DNA of 47,431 nt from an uncultured Clostridia bacterium. GTDB taxonomy: Bacteria; Bacillota; Clostridia; Christensenellales; UBA1242. The notes below the pieces were generated by a model. It did no database searches, had not been told where the DNA came from, and saw nothing but the letters and a program-made list of their open reading frames with translations. Both the position numbers and the translations under genes were made by a program. The number at the start of each line of letters is the position of its first letter. The first letter of the stretch is position 1. The stretch lies in contig CANRHL010000005.1 in assembly GCA_947630405.1 (NCBI GenBank), positions 1-47,431 on the forward strand. The letters run 5' to 3'. Below are positions 10,386-19,363 of the stretch, one piece after another.

Positions 10386-10432
10386 AAAACTCCTTTTTTT
10401 ACTAACATTTTAAGGATAATAAAACCACAAAA

Positions 10433-10461
10433 AAAAATCAACTAATTTAAAGTTGATTTTT
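10433..10461 (-). terminator. Hairpin terminator downstream of the 10468-11010 gene
   Basis: AAAAATCAAC...GTTGATTTTT inverted repeat with T-tract. Confidence 0.65.
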
Positions 10462-10467
10462 AAAATT

Positions 10468-11010
10468 TTAAACGCCGGCATTGTCGGTGTGTGATTTTAA
10501 CTTTTCAATAATTTCTTTGTGCTTTTGTTGTTTTGATAATAATATCTTTTTATCTTTTGCGTAAACCGCATTTGTTTCTGCCTTTTGTGCTAAATATTCG
10601 TCATATATTTGTTTATTTCGCTTTTCGCAAGCATTATCAATTTTTGCTATTGCTTCAATATCATTTTGTTCAAGTGCTTCAAGATATTTATCACCAAAAA
10701 TTGAATACATAAAGCCTATAAACAATTCGTCAATATTTTCTTTATCCGCTGCTCCATTTTGAAATGATGGCCTAAAGAATATGTTGCGGCTAAAATCTGG
10801 TCCTTTTTCAATATCTAAAGTGCATTGAAAATTTAGTTTTTTCCCGTTAACTGTGCTGGTTAAAATAACAATAAGTCGATGATAAAACTCAAGGTTAAGC
10901 ACTTGCGGTATCAATGTATAACAATTTCTGCCTGCCTTTTTGTTTTTTTGTTCAACAATTAATTTTGCTAGTTCTATAATTTGTTCTTTGTTTAATTCAA
11001 AATTATTCAT
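10468..11010 (-). CDS. Hypothetical protein
   Basis: Complete ORF; AGGAGTAAAAATG puts the start at 11010 (MNNFELNKEQ...), not 11055. No family recognised. Confidence 0.7.
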   Translation of the reverse strand: MNNFELNKEQIIELAKLIVEQKNKKAGRNCYTLIPQVLNLEFYHRLIVILTSTVNGKKLNFQCTLDIEKGPDFSRNIFFRPSFQNGAADKENIDELFIGFMYSIFGDKYLEALEQNDIEAIAKIDNACEKRNKQIYDEYLAQKAETNAVYAKDKKILLSKQQKHKEIIEKLKSHTDNAGV

Positions 11011-11064
11011 TTTTACTCCTAGCAGCATTTTAACACACGGCTGGCAGTTTGTCAATAGGTATTT

Positions 11065-11736
11065 TTAAATAAATTGGAAGGATTTTATGTCGGCATCAAA
11101 TTTTAAGTAAATTATGTTATGTAACAAATGAAGGGCTTGTTTTAACTCCTTTTCGTTATATTCTCTTTTAACTTGATTATTGATATCTAAAATGGTTAAG
11201 TAAACTTTTTTATCAATTAAATTAAAGCCAATATCTTTTTGATTTGTGAGGTTTCCCGAATTGGTATCTAAATAAACAACATCGTTCGTTTCGGCAAACA
11301 TTAATTCGGTGCCGGAAAAGGACAAAAATTTTAATATGTAGTCAATTAGCGACACCAATTCGTTTTTCGTTTCAATATTTTTTAATGAACTAAGCGTAAG
11401 CACAAACAAATCTTGCTCGCTCTTTTCCATTGGCAAAATGGTGCGCACCATATCAAGCACAATGTAGCCGCACATGGTTTTTGTGTAGTTATTTAAAATG
11501 CCAGCAAAACTATCAATAATATCCGCCTGCGTAACGGTGTTGGTCTGCCCCTTGTTTATTACAAAATCCGCCAAAGTAAACGGCTCGCTAACCACCTTAA
11601 ATTTGGCCTTTTCCTTTTTCGCACCGGCAAATTTTGCATTGATTACGCCAAATTCTAATGAAAAAATCTTGGCGAGTTTATCCGCTTCTTTATAGTCCTT
11701 TTTATCTATTATAATTCCTTTTGTTTTAATTTCCAT
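11065..11736 (-). CDS. recO: DNA repair protein RecO
   Basis: MEIKTKGIIIDKKDYKEADKLAKIFSLEFGVINAKFAGAKKEKAKF; OB-fold N-terminus; syntenic with era and yqzL. Confidence 0.88.
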   Translation of the reverse strand: MEIKTKGIIIDKKDYKEADKLAKIFSLEFGVINAKFAGAKKEKAKFKVVSEPFTLADFVINKGQTNTVTQADIIDSFAGILNNYTKTMCGYIVLDMVRTILPMEKSEQDLFVLTLSSLKNIETKNELVSLIDYILKFLSFSGTELMFAETNDVVYLDTNSGNLTNQKDIGFNLIDKKVYLTILDINNQVKREYNEKELKQALHLLHNIIYLKFDADIKSFQFI

Positions 11737-11747
11737 TTTCTTTTGTT

Positions 11748-11906
11748 TTATAAAGTTAAATTATCTTCTTGTTCTTTTTCAAGTGGTGGCAATAAAATTG
11801 GAGTGGAAGTTTTTTCCATTGTTCTATAAGCCATGAAAAAGACAGGCTGACCGGTTAAATAAAATAATCTTCTATAACTTTCAACAAGTTCATGATTTCT
11901 TTTCAT
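11748..11906 (-). CDS. YqzL-like small protein (52 aa)
   Basis: MKRNHELVESYRRLFYLTGQPVFFMAYRTMEKTSTPILLPPLEKEQEDNLTL preceded by GGAGTGAGT; sits between era and recO exactly as yqzL does in Bacillus; missed by the ORF track length cutoff. Confidence 0.7.
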   Translation of the reverse strand: MKRNHELVESYRRLFYLTGQPVFFMAYRTMEKTSTPILLPPLEKEQEDNLTL

Positions 11907-11945
11907 ACTCACTCCTTTTTAATATTTTATGTGGAACAAAACTAA

Positions 11946-13316
11946 TTATTCACTAACTTTTAATCCAAAATTTTCAATCGCTTTAATATCGTTACGCCAA
12001 TTTGCTTTAACTTTAACAAAAAGTTTTAAATTCACCTTTTTTTGCAAAAATTTTTCAATGCTAACGCGCGCCATTGTAGATATTTTTTTAATCATTTCGC
12101 CCGATTTGCCTAAAATGATTGCTTTATGATTTTCTTTTTCGCAATAAACATCGGCACTAATGTCAATTAATTTTTCACTTTCTTTAAAATCTGTAACCAC
12201 AACTTGAATTCCGTGCGGAATTTCGTCATCTAGCGATAAAAGCGCCTTTTCCCTAACAATTTCCGCCACCATTTCACGCACAGTTTTGTCGGTGTATTCG
12301 TCTGTTGGATAATATCGCATTTCATAATCAAAAGTTGGCAAATATTTTTTTATCATTTCTATTAAAACATCTGCATTTCTGCCCTTTAATGCACTTATTG
12401 GCAAAATTTCGTTAACTTTTGCGATTTTGCTAAGTTCGGCAAGTTGCGGATACAATTTTTCATATTTAACTTCGTCAATTTTGTTTATTAATAAAATTTT
12501 AATTGCATTTGAACTAACCTTTTTAATAAGTTTGTTGTATTGCTCAACAAGTGGCTTATTGGCGTCAATTAACATTAAAATAATTTCGGTATCTTCCATT
12601 GCATCAGCAATCTGCTTGTCCATTTCATCGTCAACAAGGGTTTTTCGCTTGTGATAGCCCGGAGTATCCACAAACACAATTTGTGTGAACTCGTCATTAT
12701 AAATGCCCTTAATATTTTCCCGCGTGGTTTGGCTTTTAGGGCTAACTACGGCAACTTTCTCTCCCACCAACTGATTGATTAGCGTGCTTTTGCCCGAATT
12801 GGTTTCGCCCACAATTGTTACAAAGCCGCATTTGTAGGTATTTCTTGTAATGTTAAGGTTATTTAAAATTTTATTTTGCAATTCTTCCATAGTTTTTGCA
12901 TCACTTTCATTAATATGGTCGTAGCCTAAAATATGAAGAAGTCCGTGGCAGAACAAAAAGCAGATTTCTCTATTAAGGCTGTGTCCGTAGGCTTTGCTTT
13001 GCTCGTTTGCCCGTGCTTCGCAAATATAAATATCGCCAATTGTAAGCATATTGTTATCTGGGTCAATATCTAGGCTATAATCTTTTAATTTTAGTTTTTC
13101 TTTCGCTTTTAAATTAACATAAGGATAGGTTAAAACATCGGTAACTTTATCAATATTTCGCGTTGTTTTGTTCAATTTTTTTATTTCACTTTCGCTAACT
13201 AAATTAAGGTTTACAATTACGCGTTTAGGCAGGCTAAAAATGCGGGCAACTTCGTTATAAACTCTAACTAAATTGCCTTTTATTTCGTCATTAAAATCGC
13301 CTAAAAACTCAACCAT
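11946..13316 (-). CDS. ybeY-era: Fusion protein: endoribonuclease YbeY (N-term) :: GTPase Era with KH domain (C-term)
   Basis: N-term has HGLLHILGYDH (YbeY metal site); from about aa 162 GFVTIVGETNSGKSTLINQLVGEKVAVVSPKSQTTRENIKGI...VDTPGYHK and a C-terminal KH domain (Era). One uninterrupted 456-codon frame. Confidence 0.93.
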   Translation of the reverse strand: MVEFLGDFNDEIKGNLVRVYNEVARIFSLPKRVIVNLNLVSESEIKKLNKTTRNIDKVTDVLTYPYVNLKAKEKLKLKDYSLDIDPDNNMLTIGDIYICEARANEQSKAYGHSLNREICFLFCHGLLHILGYDHINESDAKTMEELQNKILNNLNITRNTYKCGFVTIVGETNSGKSTLINQLVGEKVAVVSPKSQTTRENIKGIYNDEFTQIVFVDTPGYHKRKTLVDDEMDKQIADAMEDTEIILMLIDANKPLVEQYNKLIKKVSSNAIKILLINKIDEVKYEKLYPQLAELSKIAKVNEILPISALKGRNADVLIEMIKKYLPTFDYEMRYYPTDEYTDKTVREMVAEIVREKALLSLDDEIPHGIQVVVTDFKESEKLIDISADVYCEKENHKAIILGKSGEMIKKISTMARVSIEKFLQKKVNLKLFVKVKANWRNDIKAIENFGLKVSE

Positions 13317-14400
13317 TTATTATGCCTTCTAATTCAATTGTGCAACAAGCATACATAACATCGTCAATTATGGTGGTGGTAACCTTTTCACTTAACTTTT
13401 TAGTATTTTCCGGCTGCATTTTTTGTGTTGCGGCTAGCGTTCTATCTATTAAACTTTGCTTTTCCAAGTCAAAATCGTGGATAATTTCGGTTGGTGCAAG
13501 TTCAAAGTATGTCAACACCATACGTTTTAGCGGAATTAAACTTGTTACATTTTCATTATAACTAACTAAATCAAAAAGTGCAAACGAATTTTTGTGTCTG
13601 CCATAAAATAAATGCAAATTAAAAAGTTGATAATCATACACCACTTGGCTAACACCCGTGCGCTTATAAACAGTTTCAGTTTTCGACATTTTTAGCGTGT
13701 TTGTTAAATACATTTTACCTTGAATTTCGGCAAGCGGCTTAACGCTAACCTTGTTGCCGTTGCTATCAATGTTAAACGGCAAAACAAGAACATCGCCTTT
13801 GTTCACGTAATCGCCAACGCGTACATTATTCGTGCCACTAATTATGTTAATTTTTGTAACAATTCCGCTAAAATTGGCGGTTATTGGCGAAAAATTCTCT
13901 TCGTTATACACTAATTTTTCACTCACATTAATTATAATGTGCGTGCCTTGTTTAATTACTGAAACTTGCGCAATTCTATCATAGTTGTTTAAAAGAATAT
14001 ACTCTATTTCTTCACTAGTTTGTAGGTTAATTTTGCCTGCCCTTACCCCGTTTAGTTTTAAAACGGAAATAATGTCTGTTTCGCTTAATTCTTTTGTGCC
14101 ATAAATTGTAATTTTAAATGTGAAAGCGGACATAAAAATAAAGAATATAGAGCCTAAAAACACGCCCAATATAACACCTAAATTTAAAAGTAAAAATTTA
14201 GGTATCCTTTTAAAAAATGGTGGAGTTTTTTTTGTTTTGTAATTTTTTATGTATCTTTTAACTTTTGTGCTATCCTTTTCGCTGCACTCAAACGACAATT
14301 TGTTTATATCTGCGCGTTCAACGTTGAAAAGTGTAACTTTTTTTAAATAGAGTTTTTTTAAAAGGTTATCTAAATCATAACCAACAAGTTCAAATTTCAT
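13309..14400 (-). CDS. yqfD: Sporulation protein YqfD family
   Basis: MKFELVGYDLDNLLKKLYLKKVTLFNVER..., single TM, repeated LxGTKELSETDI / GDYVNKGDVLV regions; adjacent to yqfC and ybeY/era. Start 14400 preferred over 14439. Confidence 0.82.
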   Translation of the reverse strand: MKFELVGYDLDNLLKKLYLKKVTLFNVERADINKLSFECSEKDSTKVKRYIKNYKTKKTPPFFKRIPKFLLLNLGVILGVFLGSIFFIFMSAFTFKITIYGTKELSETDIISVLKLNGVRAGKINLQTSEEIEYILLNNYDRIAQVSVIKQGTHIIINVSEKLVYNEENFSPITANFSGIVTKINIISGTNNVRVGDYVNKGDVLVLPFNIDSNGNKVSVKPLAEIQGKMYLTNTLKMSKTETVYKRTGVSQVVYDYQLFNLHLFYGRHKNSFALFDLVSYNENVTSLIPLKRMVLTYFELAPTEIIHDFDLEKQSLIDRTLAATQKMQPENTKKLSEKVTTTIIDDVMYACCTIELEGIING

Positions 14401-14651
14401 AGTGTTTCCACCGCCTTTATTTCGCCCACTATAACACAACTTGTTTTATCTAAATATTTAAGTTTTAGCCCGCTCCCTTTAACCAAAAGTGAACATTTTT
14501 TTAAATCGAATTGCATCTCGGTTTCGCCAAAACTTACAACCGATTTTATGCCTTCTAAATAAAGCGATTTTCCGCCCAACAAAATTACTCTATAAAAAAT
14601 TGATGTGTTGGCACTTTCCATCATTTTTTCAATTTCGTTAATTAAACTCAT
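14397..14651 (-). CDS. yqfC: Sporulation protein YqfC (YabP/YqfC family)
   Basis: VILLGGKSLYLEGIKSVVSFGETEMQFDLKKCSLLVKGSGLKLKYLDKTSCVIVGEIKAVE; overlaps yqfD start. The start codon is uncertain (14651 or 14693). Confidence 0.82.
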   Translation of the reverse strand: MSLINEIEKMMESANTSIFYRVILLGGKSLYLEGIKSVVSFGETEMQFDLKKCSLLVKGSGLKLKYLDKTSCVIVGEIKAVETL

Positions 14652-14695
14652 AAAAGAATATATGAATTTATTTTTAAAATAAGAATTTAGCAAAC

Positions 14696-14722
14696 AAAAA
14701 AGGCTAAATGTTAGCCTTTTTA
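14696..14722 (-). terminator. Terminator after the lipoprotein gene
   Basis: AAAAAAGGCTAA-ATG-TTAGCCTTTTT. Confidence 0.75.
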
Positions 14723-14728
14723 CACAAA

Positions 14729-15521
14729 TTATTTGTTCTCAGTTTTTACAACTTCGTAGTTATTTGTGTTGTCAATTTTCTTTGCTTCGTAGCCTGACGC
14801 AACGTGAGAGTGAGTATCGTGGCTTCCGCTTGGGCCAACCGCTGCTGGGTTAAAGTTTTCAAATGTTCCGCCCGTTACAGAAATTAATGCGTGACCTGCC
14901 TTTGTTTCACTTGCATCTTCAGTGTTTAAAACCCAAGTTTTGTCGTCTGTGCTAACTGAGAAGTTGCCGCCTTTAATTTCACAACTAGATCCCGCACCAA
15001 TAACATAAACTACCGTTGCTTCGTCCTCTACATCGCCGCTTTTAAAAGTGCCGTTTTCTATAACAAGTTTAGAGGCTTCTATGTCTGCATTGGCAGTTTT
15101 TGTGGCAGATGCCGACCCGCTTTCATATTTAGATTGCACTGAAAATGTGAAAAGGTTTTTTGCATCTATTGTGCCATCGCCATTTACAGTTAATGTGCCG
15201 CCGCGAACGACGAATAACGACCATGTTCCTTCAGTTTCAGTGTTGCCTTCTTTATATTTTAGCGCATCGGCTGAAGAAATTGTTTTGCCGTTAAGGTTAA
15301 GGCTTACATCTTTTGTGACCATCAACACTTTGTTGACATCTTCAATATTTTTATCTAGTGTAATTGCGCCGCCGTTTTGAAGTGCCGTTTCAAGTTCGGT
15401 TAAAGTTCCAACATGAGTTGACTTATCGGCGGGCTCACCGCATGCTGACACCATTAATGCCGTAAGCAGCAAAGCAATCAGCAAGGGCAAAATTAAAAGT
15501 GATTTTTTAACTTTTGTCATT
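14729..15521 (-). CDS. Predicted surface lipoprotein, parallel beta-helix-like
   Basis: GGAGGAAAAA SD then MTKVKKSLLILPLLIALLLTALMVSAC-GEPADK (signal peptide and lipobox); repeated LTVNGDGTID / LVIENGTFKSG / CEIKGGNFSV / ISVTGGTFENF strands. Start is 15521, not 15667. Confidence 0.78.
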
Positions 15522-15576
15522 TTTTCCTCCTTGACAAATTTATTATTTGTAAAAAATTCAATATTATTCACAATAA

Positions 15577-15603
15577 AAAAACCGCCATTAATTATGGCAG
15601 TTA
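15577..15603 (-). terminator. Terminator after the ABC-F gene
   Basis: ACTGCCATAATTAATGGCGGTTTTTTT on the minus strand (GCCAT/ATGGC stem plus T-tract). Confidence 0.72.
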
Positions 15604-15605
15604 TT

Positions 15606-17189
15606 TTATTTTTTTCTAAGTTGTGTTTCAACATATGTTTCGTAATCAATTTCGTTATCATATTCAAGCGTTTTGTTAATGCGAATTATGCGGTTTGCAA
15701 CTGTTGACATAATTTCTTCATCGTGTGTGGAGAAAATCATGCAACCGGCAAACTTTTCCATGCCCTTATTAAGTGCCGTTATACTTTCAAGGTCTAGGTG
15801 GTTAGTTGGCTCATCTAACAACAAAAAGTTGCCCGACTGAAGCATCATTTTTGCAAGCATGCATCTAACCTTTTCGCCGCCCGATAAAACCTTGGCTTGT
15901 TTTTCGGCCTCTTCTCCGCTAAACAACATTCTGCCAAGCCAACTGCGAAGGAAGGTTGAATCATTTTCTTTTGTGAACTGGCCAATCCACTCAACAAGCG
16001 ATAAATCACAATTTTCAAAATAATTATTGTTGTTTTGTGGAAGATATGTGGCAGTTATTGTTTTGCCCCAATTAACTTCGCCCTTATAATCCTTATCTCT
16101 ACCCGCTAAAATTTCAAAAAGTGCAGTTGTAATGTTGCTATTATCTGATAAAATTGCAATTTTGTTATCTGGCCTAACAGTGAAACTCACATTCTCAAAC
16201 AACCCCGGTTTTGTAAGGTTTTTTACAAATAAAATGTCGTTACCTATGCGCTGGTCAAATTTAAAATCGATATATGGATATTTTCGGCTTGAAGGCTTAA
16301 TATCTTCAATAGTTAAGCGCTCCAACTCTTTCTTTCGGCTTGTGGCTTGCTTGGATTTAGACGCGTTGGCCGCAAAGCGCGCAATAAATTCTTGCAACTC
16401 TTTTGCGCGTTGCTCGGCCTTTTTGTTTTGGTCCTTTTGCTGCTTTAAGGCTAGTTGGCTAGTTTCATACCAAAAATCATAGTTGCCGAGATATAAAGTT
16501 ATTTTGCCATAATCTATATCGCAAACGTGCGTGCAAACTTTATTTAAAAAGTGCCTGTTGTGGCTGACAATTATTATTGTGTTTTCAAAATTTAAAATAA
16601 AATCTTCAAGCCAGCGGATTGTTTTAACATCAAGGTTGTTTGTTGGCTCGTCTAAAATAAGGTTATCCGGATTAGAAAACAACGCCTGAGCAAGCAACAC
16701 TTTAACTTTTATTTTGCTATCCACATTTGCCATAAGTTCGTTGTGCAACTCTTTTGGTATTTCAAGCGAGTTTAGTAGGCTCTCCGCATCGCTTTCTGCA
16801 TCCCAACCATTGAGCTCCATAAATTCGGCTTCCAATTCGCCAAGTTTAACGCCGTCCTCTTCGGTGAAATCGGTTTTTTGATAGTATCGCTCTTTTTCGT
16901 CCATAATTTCAACCAAACGCTTATGTCCCATCAAAACGGTACGCAACACGGTATATTCATTATATTTTTCTTGGTTCTGCTCCAAAACCGATAATCTCTC
17001 TTTTGGCGGAATAATAACTTCGCCCTTGTTTGGCTCTAACTCGCCAGAAAGAACGCGCATAAATGTAGATTTACCCGCACCATTAGCGCCAATAACGCCA
17101 TAACAATTGCCCTTTGTAAATTTAAGGTTTACTTCATCAAAAAGTTTTCGGCTTCCAAACTGAACCGCAACATTATTAACTGTAATCAT
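15606..17189 (-). CDS. ABC-F family ATPase
   Basis: Two NBDs (GANGAGKST; VLSGGEKVRCMLAKMMLQSGNFLLLDEPTNHLDLESI); no TM segments; SD AGGTGA. Confidence 0.95.
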   Translation of the reverse strand: MITVNNVAVQFGSRKLFDEVNLKFTKGNCYGVIGANGAGKSTFMRVLSGELEPNKGEVIIPPKERLSVLEQNQEKYNEYTVLRTVLMGHKRLVEIMDEKERYYQKTDFTEEDGVKLGELEAEFMELNGWDAESDAESLLNSLEIPKELHNELMANVDSKIKVKVLLAQALFSNPDNLILDEPTNNLDVKTIRWLEDFILNFENTIIIVSHNRHFLNKVCTHVCDIDYGKITLYLGNYDFWYETSQLALKQQKDQNKKAEQRAKELQEFIARFAANASKSKQATSRKKELERLTIEDIKPSSRKYPYIDFKFDQRIGNDILFVKNLTKPGLFENVSFTVRPDNKIAILSDNSNITTALFEILAGRDKDYKGEVNWGKTITATYLPQNNNNYFENCDLSLVEWIGQFTKENDSTFLRSWLGRMLFSGEEAEKQAKVLSGGEKVRCMLAKMMLQSGNFLLLDEPTNHLDLESITALNKGMEKFAGCMIFSTHDEEIMSTVANRIIRINKTLEYDNEIDYETYVETQLRKK

Positions 17190-17280
17190 AATTCACCTAA
17201 ATATTAGATTAACATAAAAAAAAATATTTTGCAATAGTTTTTAGTTAATCAACAATAAATTTAACTAAACCAATGCAAAA

Positions 17281-18069
17281 TTATTTTTTAACTTTAAAAT
17301 TTTGTAAAACAAAAATTGTTGCAAACACAATTGGCAAGCCAACAAGGTAGCCTGCAAGAATATCGCTAAGATAATGCACGCCTAAATACACACGCGAAAA
17401 GCCAACCACAACCACAATTAAACTAAACAATATTGTTAGGGTAATTTTTAGCCACTTTTTGTTTGAATATTTTAGCACAAAATAAATTAGCAAGCCAAAG
17501 AACACCAAACTTAACATTGCGTGCGCACTTGGGAAACTATAGCCAATTTCTTTAACAACCATTGGCAAAGTTGGGCGCGGGCGTTTAACTATGTATTTAA
17601 CAATTAAATTTAAAAGCGATGCAGCGGTAAGCCCGCCAAGCAAGCCAAAGCCAACTCGCCTATTTTTAACGAATATTAAAATCAACAAAGCCGATGCAAA
17701 CAACACCACTGCCGAGCCAAAATATGTGAGTATTTTTAGCAAAACATTTAAAAATCCGTTTCTAACGTTAAACAAAATTTCATTAAAGTTGTCTATTTTA
17801 AAAACATGGTTGTTTGCAACCAAAATTAAAAAAACAATAAAACCGGTTAGGCTTATTATTGAAAGCAATATAGGTATTATCATTTTTTTATTAAGTTTCA
17901 TTTTATTATCTATTGTAAAATGCTTATTTGTTAAATCGTTTGAAACAGAAGGCAAACGATGCTTGCGTGCTGGTTGCTTTTTCTCTTCTTTCTTTTTAGT
18001 TTTAGACTGAGATAAATAGATTGATGTTCTAGATAGAAGCCTAACATCTTTTTCTTTATTTTCTTTCAT
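17281..18069 (-). CDS. PAP2-family phosphatase
   Basis: KYIVKRPRPTLP ... YSFPSAHAML ... GFSRVYLGVHYLSDILAGYLVG: the three PAP2 motifs. Confidence 0.92.
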   Translation of the reverse strand: MKENKEKDVRLLSRTSIYLSQSKTKKKEEKKQPARKHRLPSVSNDLTNKHFTIDNKMKLNKKMIIPILLSIISLTGFIVFLILVANNHVFKIDNFNEILFNVRNGFLNVLLKILTYFGSAVVLFASALLILIFVKNRRVGFGLLGGLTAASLLNLIVKYIVKRPRPTLPMVVKEIGYSFPSAHAMLSLVFFGLLIYFVLKYSNKKWLKITLTILFSLIVVVVGFSRVYLGVHYLSDILAGYLVGLPIVFATIFVLQNFKVKK

Positions 18070-18072
18070 ATT

Positions 18073-18507
18073 TTACCTATTCAAAAATCTTCTAACATCG
18101 TCAAAGTTAGAACAATCGGTGTGTTGAGTGTAATAAACCAAGCAAGCCATTGAACTTACTTCCATAAGCACATCAAGTGCAACGGTTACAATGTCGTGTG
18201 TGGTGATTTCTTGTTTTTGAAGGGCAAAAAGTTTTGTTTCAATGCTAGAAACAATTTCTTCAATAGTTCTTGCCAAATCCACACAATAGGTTGCGTATTT
18301 AATGCTTTCGGTTAATTTTTCAATTTTAAATGGCTCACGCACATTTTCAGCGTTGGTAACAACCATAGGGTTAGATTCAACTGTTTCATAAGTTGTGAAA
18401 CGCTTGCCGCACTTTAAGCACTCTCTCCTACGCCTAATGCTAGAATCTTTTAAATAACGGCTATCCACAACCTTGCTTTCGCTGTTACCACAAAATATAC
18501 ATCTCAT
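18073..18507 (-). CDS. nrdR: Transcriptional repressor NrdR
   Basis: MRCIFCGNSESKVVDSRYLKDSSIRRRRECLKCGKRFTTYE zinc ribbon plus ATP-cone. Confidence 0.96.
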   Translation of the reverse strand: MRCIFCGNSESKVVDSRYLKDSSIRRRRECLKCGKRFTTYETVESNPMVVTNAENVREPFKIEKLTESIKYATYCVDLARTIEEIVSSIETKLFALQKQEITTHDIVTVALDVLMEVSSMACLVYYTQHTDCSNFDDVRRFLNR

Positions 18508-18566
18508 AATTTTCTCCTTATCGTTTAACTATATTATACATATTTTTTTAATTTTTACAAATGAAT

Positions 18567-18827
18567 TTAATTTGTTTTTTCATTTTGCTTGCTTTTTGCC
18601 CGTGCCACAATCAGCCTTATTAGGTAATAGAGATTTACAACAATTAACGCGCCATTTAATACTGCGGTGGCCACAGCCGGCAGCAAAATGCCATAAACAA
18701 CAAATATTATTGAACCTATTATGTTGAGCAGGCGCAAGAAAAAACTACCCCAAAAAGTCATGGTTTTAAAGCAAAAGCCCGCCAAAATGAAAATTGTTGC
18801 AACAATGCCTAAAATTTCAACAAACAT
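18567..18827 (-). CDS. YgjV-like small inner-membrane protein
   Basis: 86 aa, three hydrophobic segments, LLNIIGSIIFVVYGILLPAVATAVLNGALIVVNLYYL. Confidence 0.65.
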   Translation of the reverse strand: MFVEILGIVATIFILAGFCFKTMTFWGSFFLRLLNIIGSIIFVVYGILLPAVATAVLNGALIVVNLYYLIRLIVARAKSKQNEKTN

Positions 18828-18953
18828 AACATGCCTATTATGGCATAAATTGTTGAATTTTACAAACGATTTTGCCCTATTTTACAAAAAATTTTTAATA
18901 ATTTTCGTCAATATGGTGTATTAATGCCCTGCAGGCATAACAAAATATAGAAA

Positions 18954-18973
18954 AACAAGGCATATGCCTTGTT
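18954..18973 (-). terminator. Perfect 20-bp palindrome AACAAGGCATATGCCTTGTT at the ylmC-like stop, likely hairpin terminator
   Basis: Inverted repeat overlapping the stop codon at 18972. Confidence 0.55.
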
Positions 18974-19313
18974 AATAACTTGTGTTAAGGTTAGAGTTGC
19001 CCAATGTTATAACATTTGGCTTGTTCCGTCCACCCTTTGGTGGTGGTGGCGGCGGCGGTGGCGGATTTTCGTTAACGTAGAGTTCAACCAAAATTACATC
19101 CACCCCAATTTTACACACGCAGTTAAAGGGAATAAACAAATCTTTATTGCCCTTGAACATTCCCCAAAAGCCCACATTTGGCTGCGGCACAACAAAGCCG
19201 AGCGCGTTGGCGGTTACAACATCAAAAATTATGTCTGTAATATGCCCCAGACACTTGCCGTCCACCGTGTTAATGACCTGCTTGCATTTCAGTTCAAGGA
19301 AAGACGCTTCCAT
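18972..19313 (-). CDS. YlmC/YmxH family (PRC-barrel) sporulation-associated protein with a 9-proline tract
   Basis: MEASFLELKCKQVINTVDGKCLGHITDIIFD...GKDLFIPFNCVCKIGVDVILVEL, then NENPPPPPPPPPKGGRNK. Confidence 0.82.
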   Translation of the reverse strand: MEASFLELKCKQVINTVDGKCLGHITDIIFDVVTANALGFVVPQPNVGFWGMFKGNKDLFIPFNCVCKIGVDVILVELYVNENPPPPPPPPPKGGRNKPNVITLGNSNLNTSY

Positions 19314-19363
19314 AACATATTAATATGAAATAATTTGTAATAAGTTGTCAAATTTTTAAAATT

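Noticed and set aside
11946-13316. Treating ybeY and era as two separate genes
   Set aside because: No stop codon or plausible internal restart with SD at the junction; frame is continuous, so a fusion is the simpler reading.
15606-17189. ABC-F gene as an antibiotic-resistance determinant
   Set aside because: ABC-F subfamily (ARE vs housekeeping translation factor) cannot be assigned by eye; left as generic ABC-F.
18969-19328. 119-aa plus-strand ORF (WWWWRRRW) opposite ylmC
   Set aside because: Trp/Arg run is the reverse complement of the poly-proline codons; no independent evidence.
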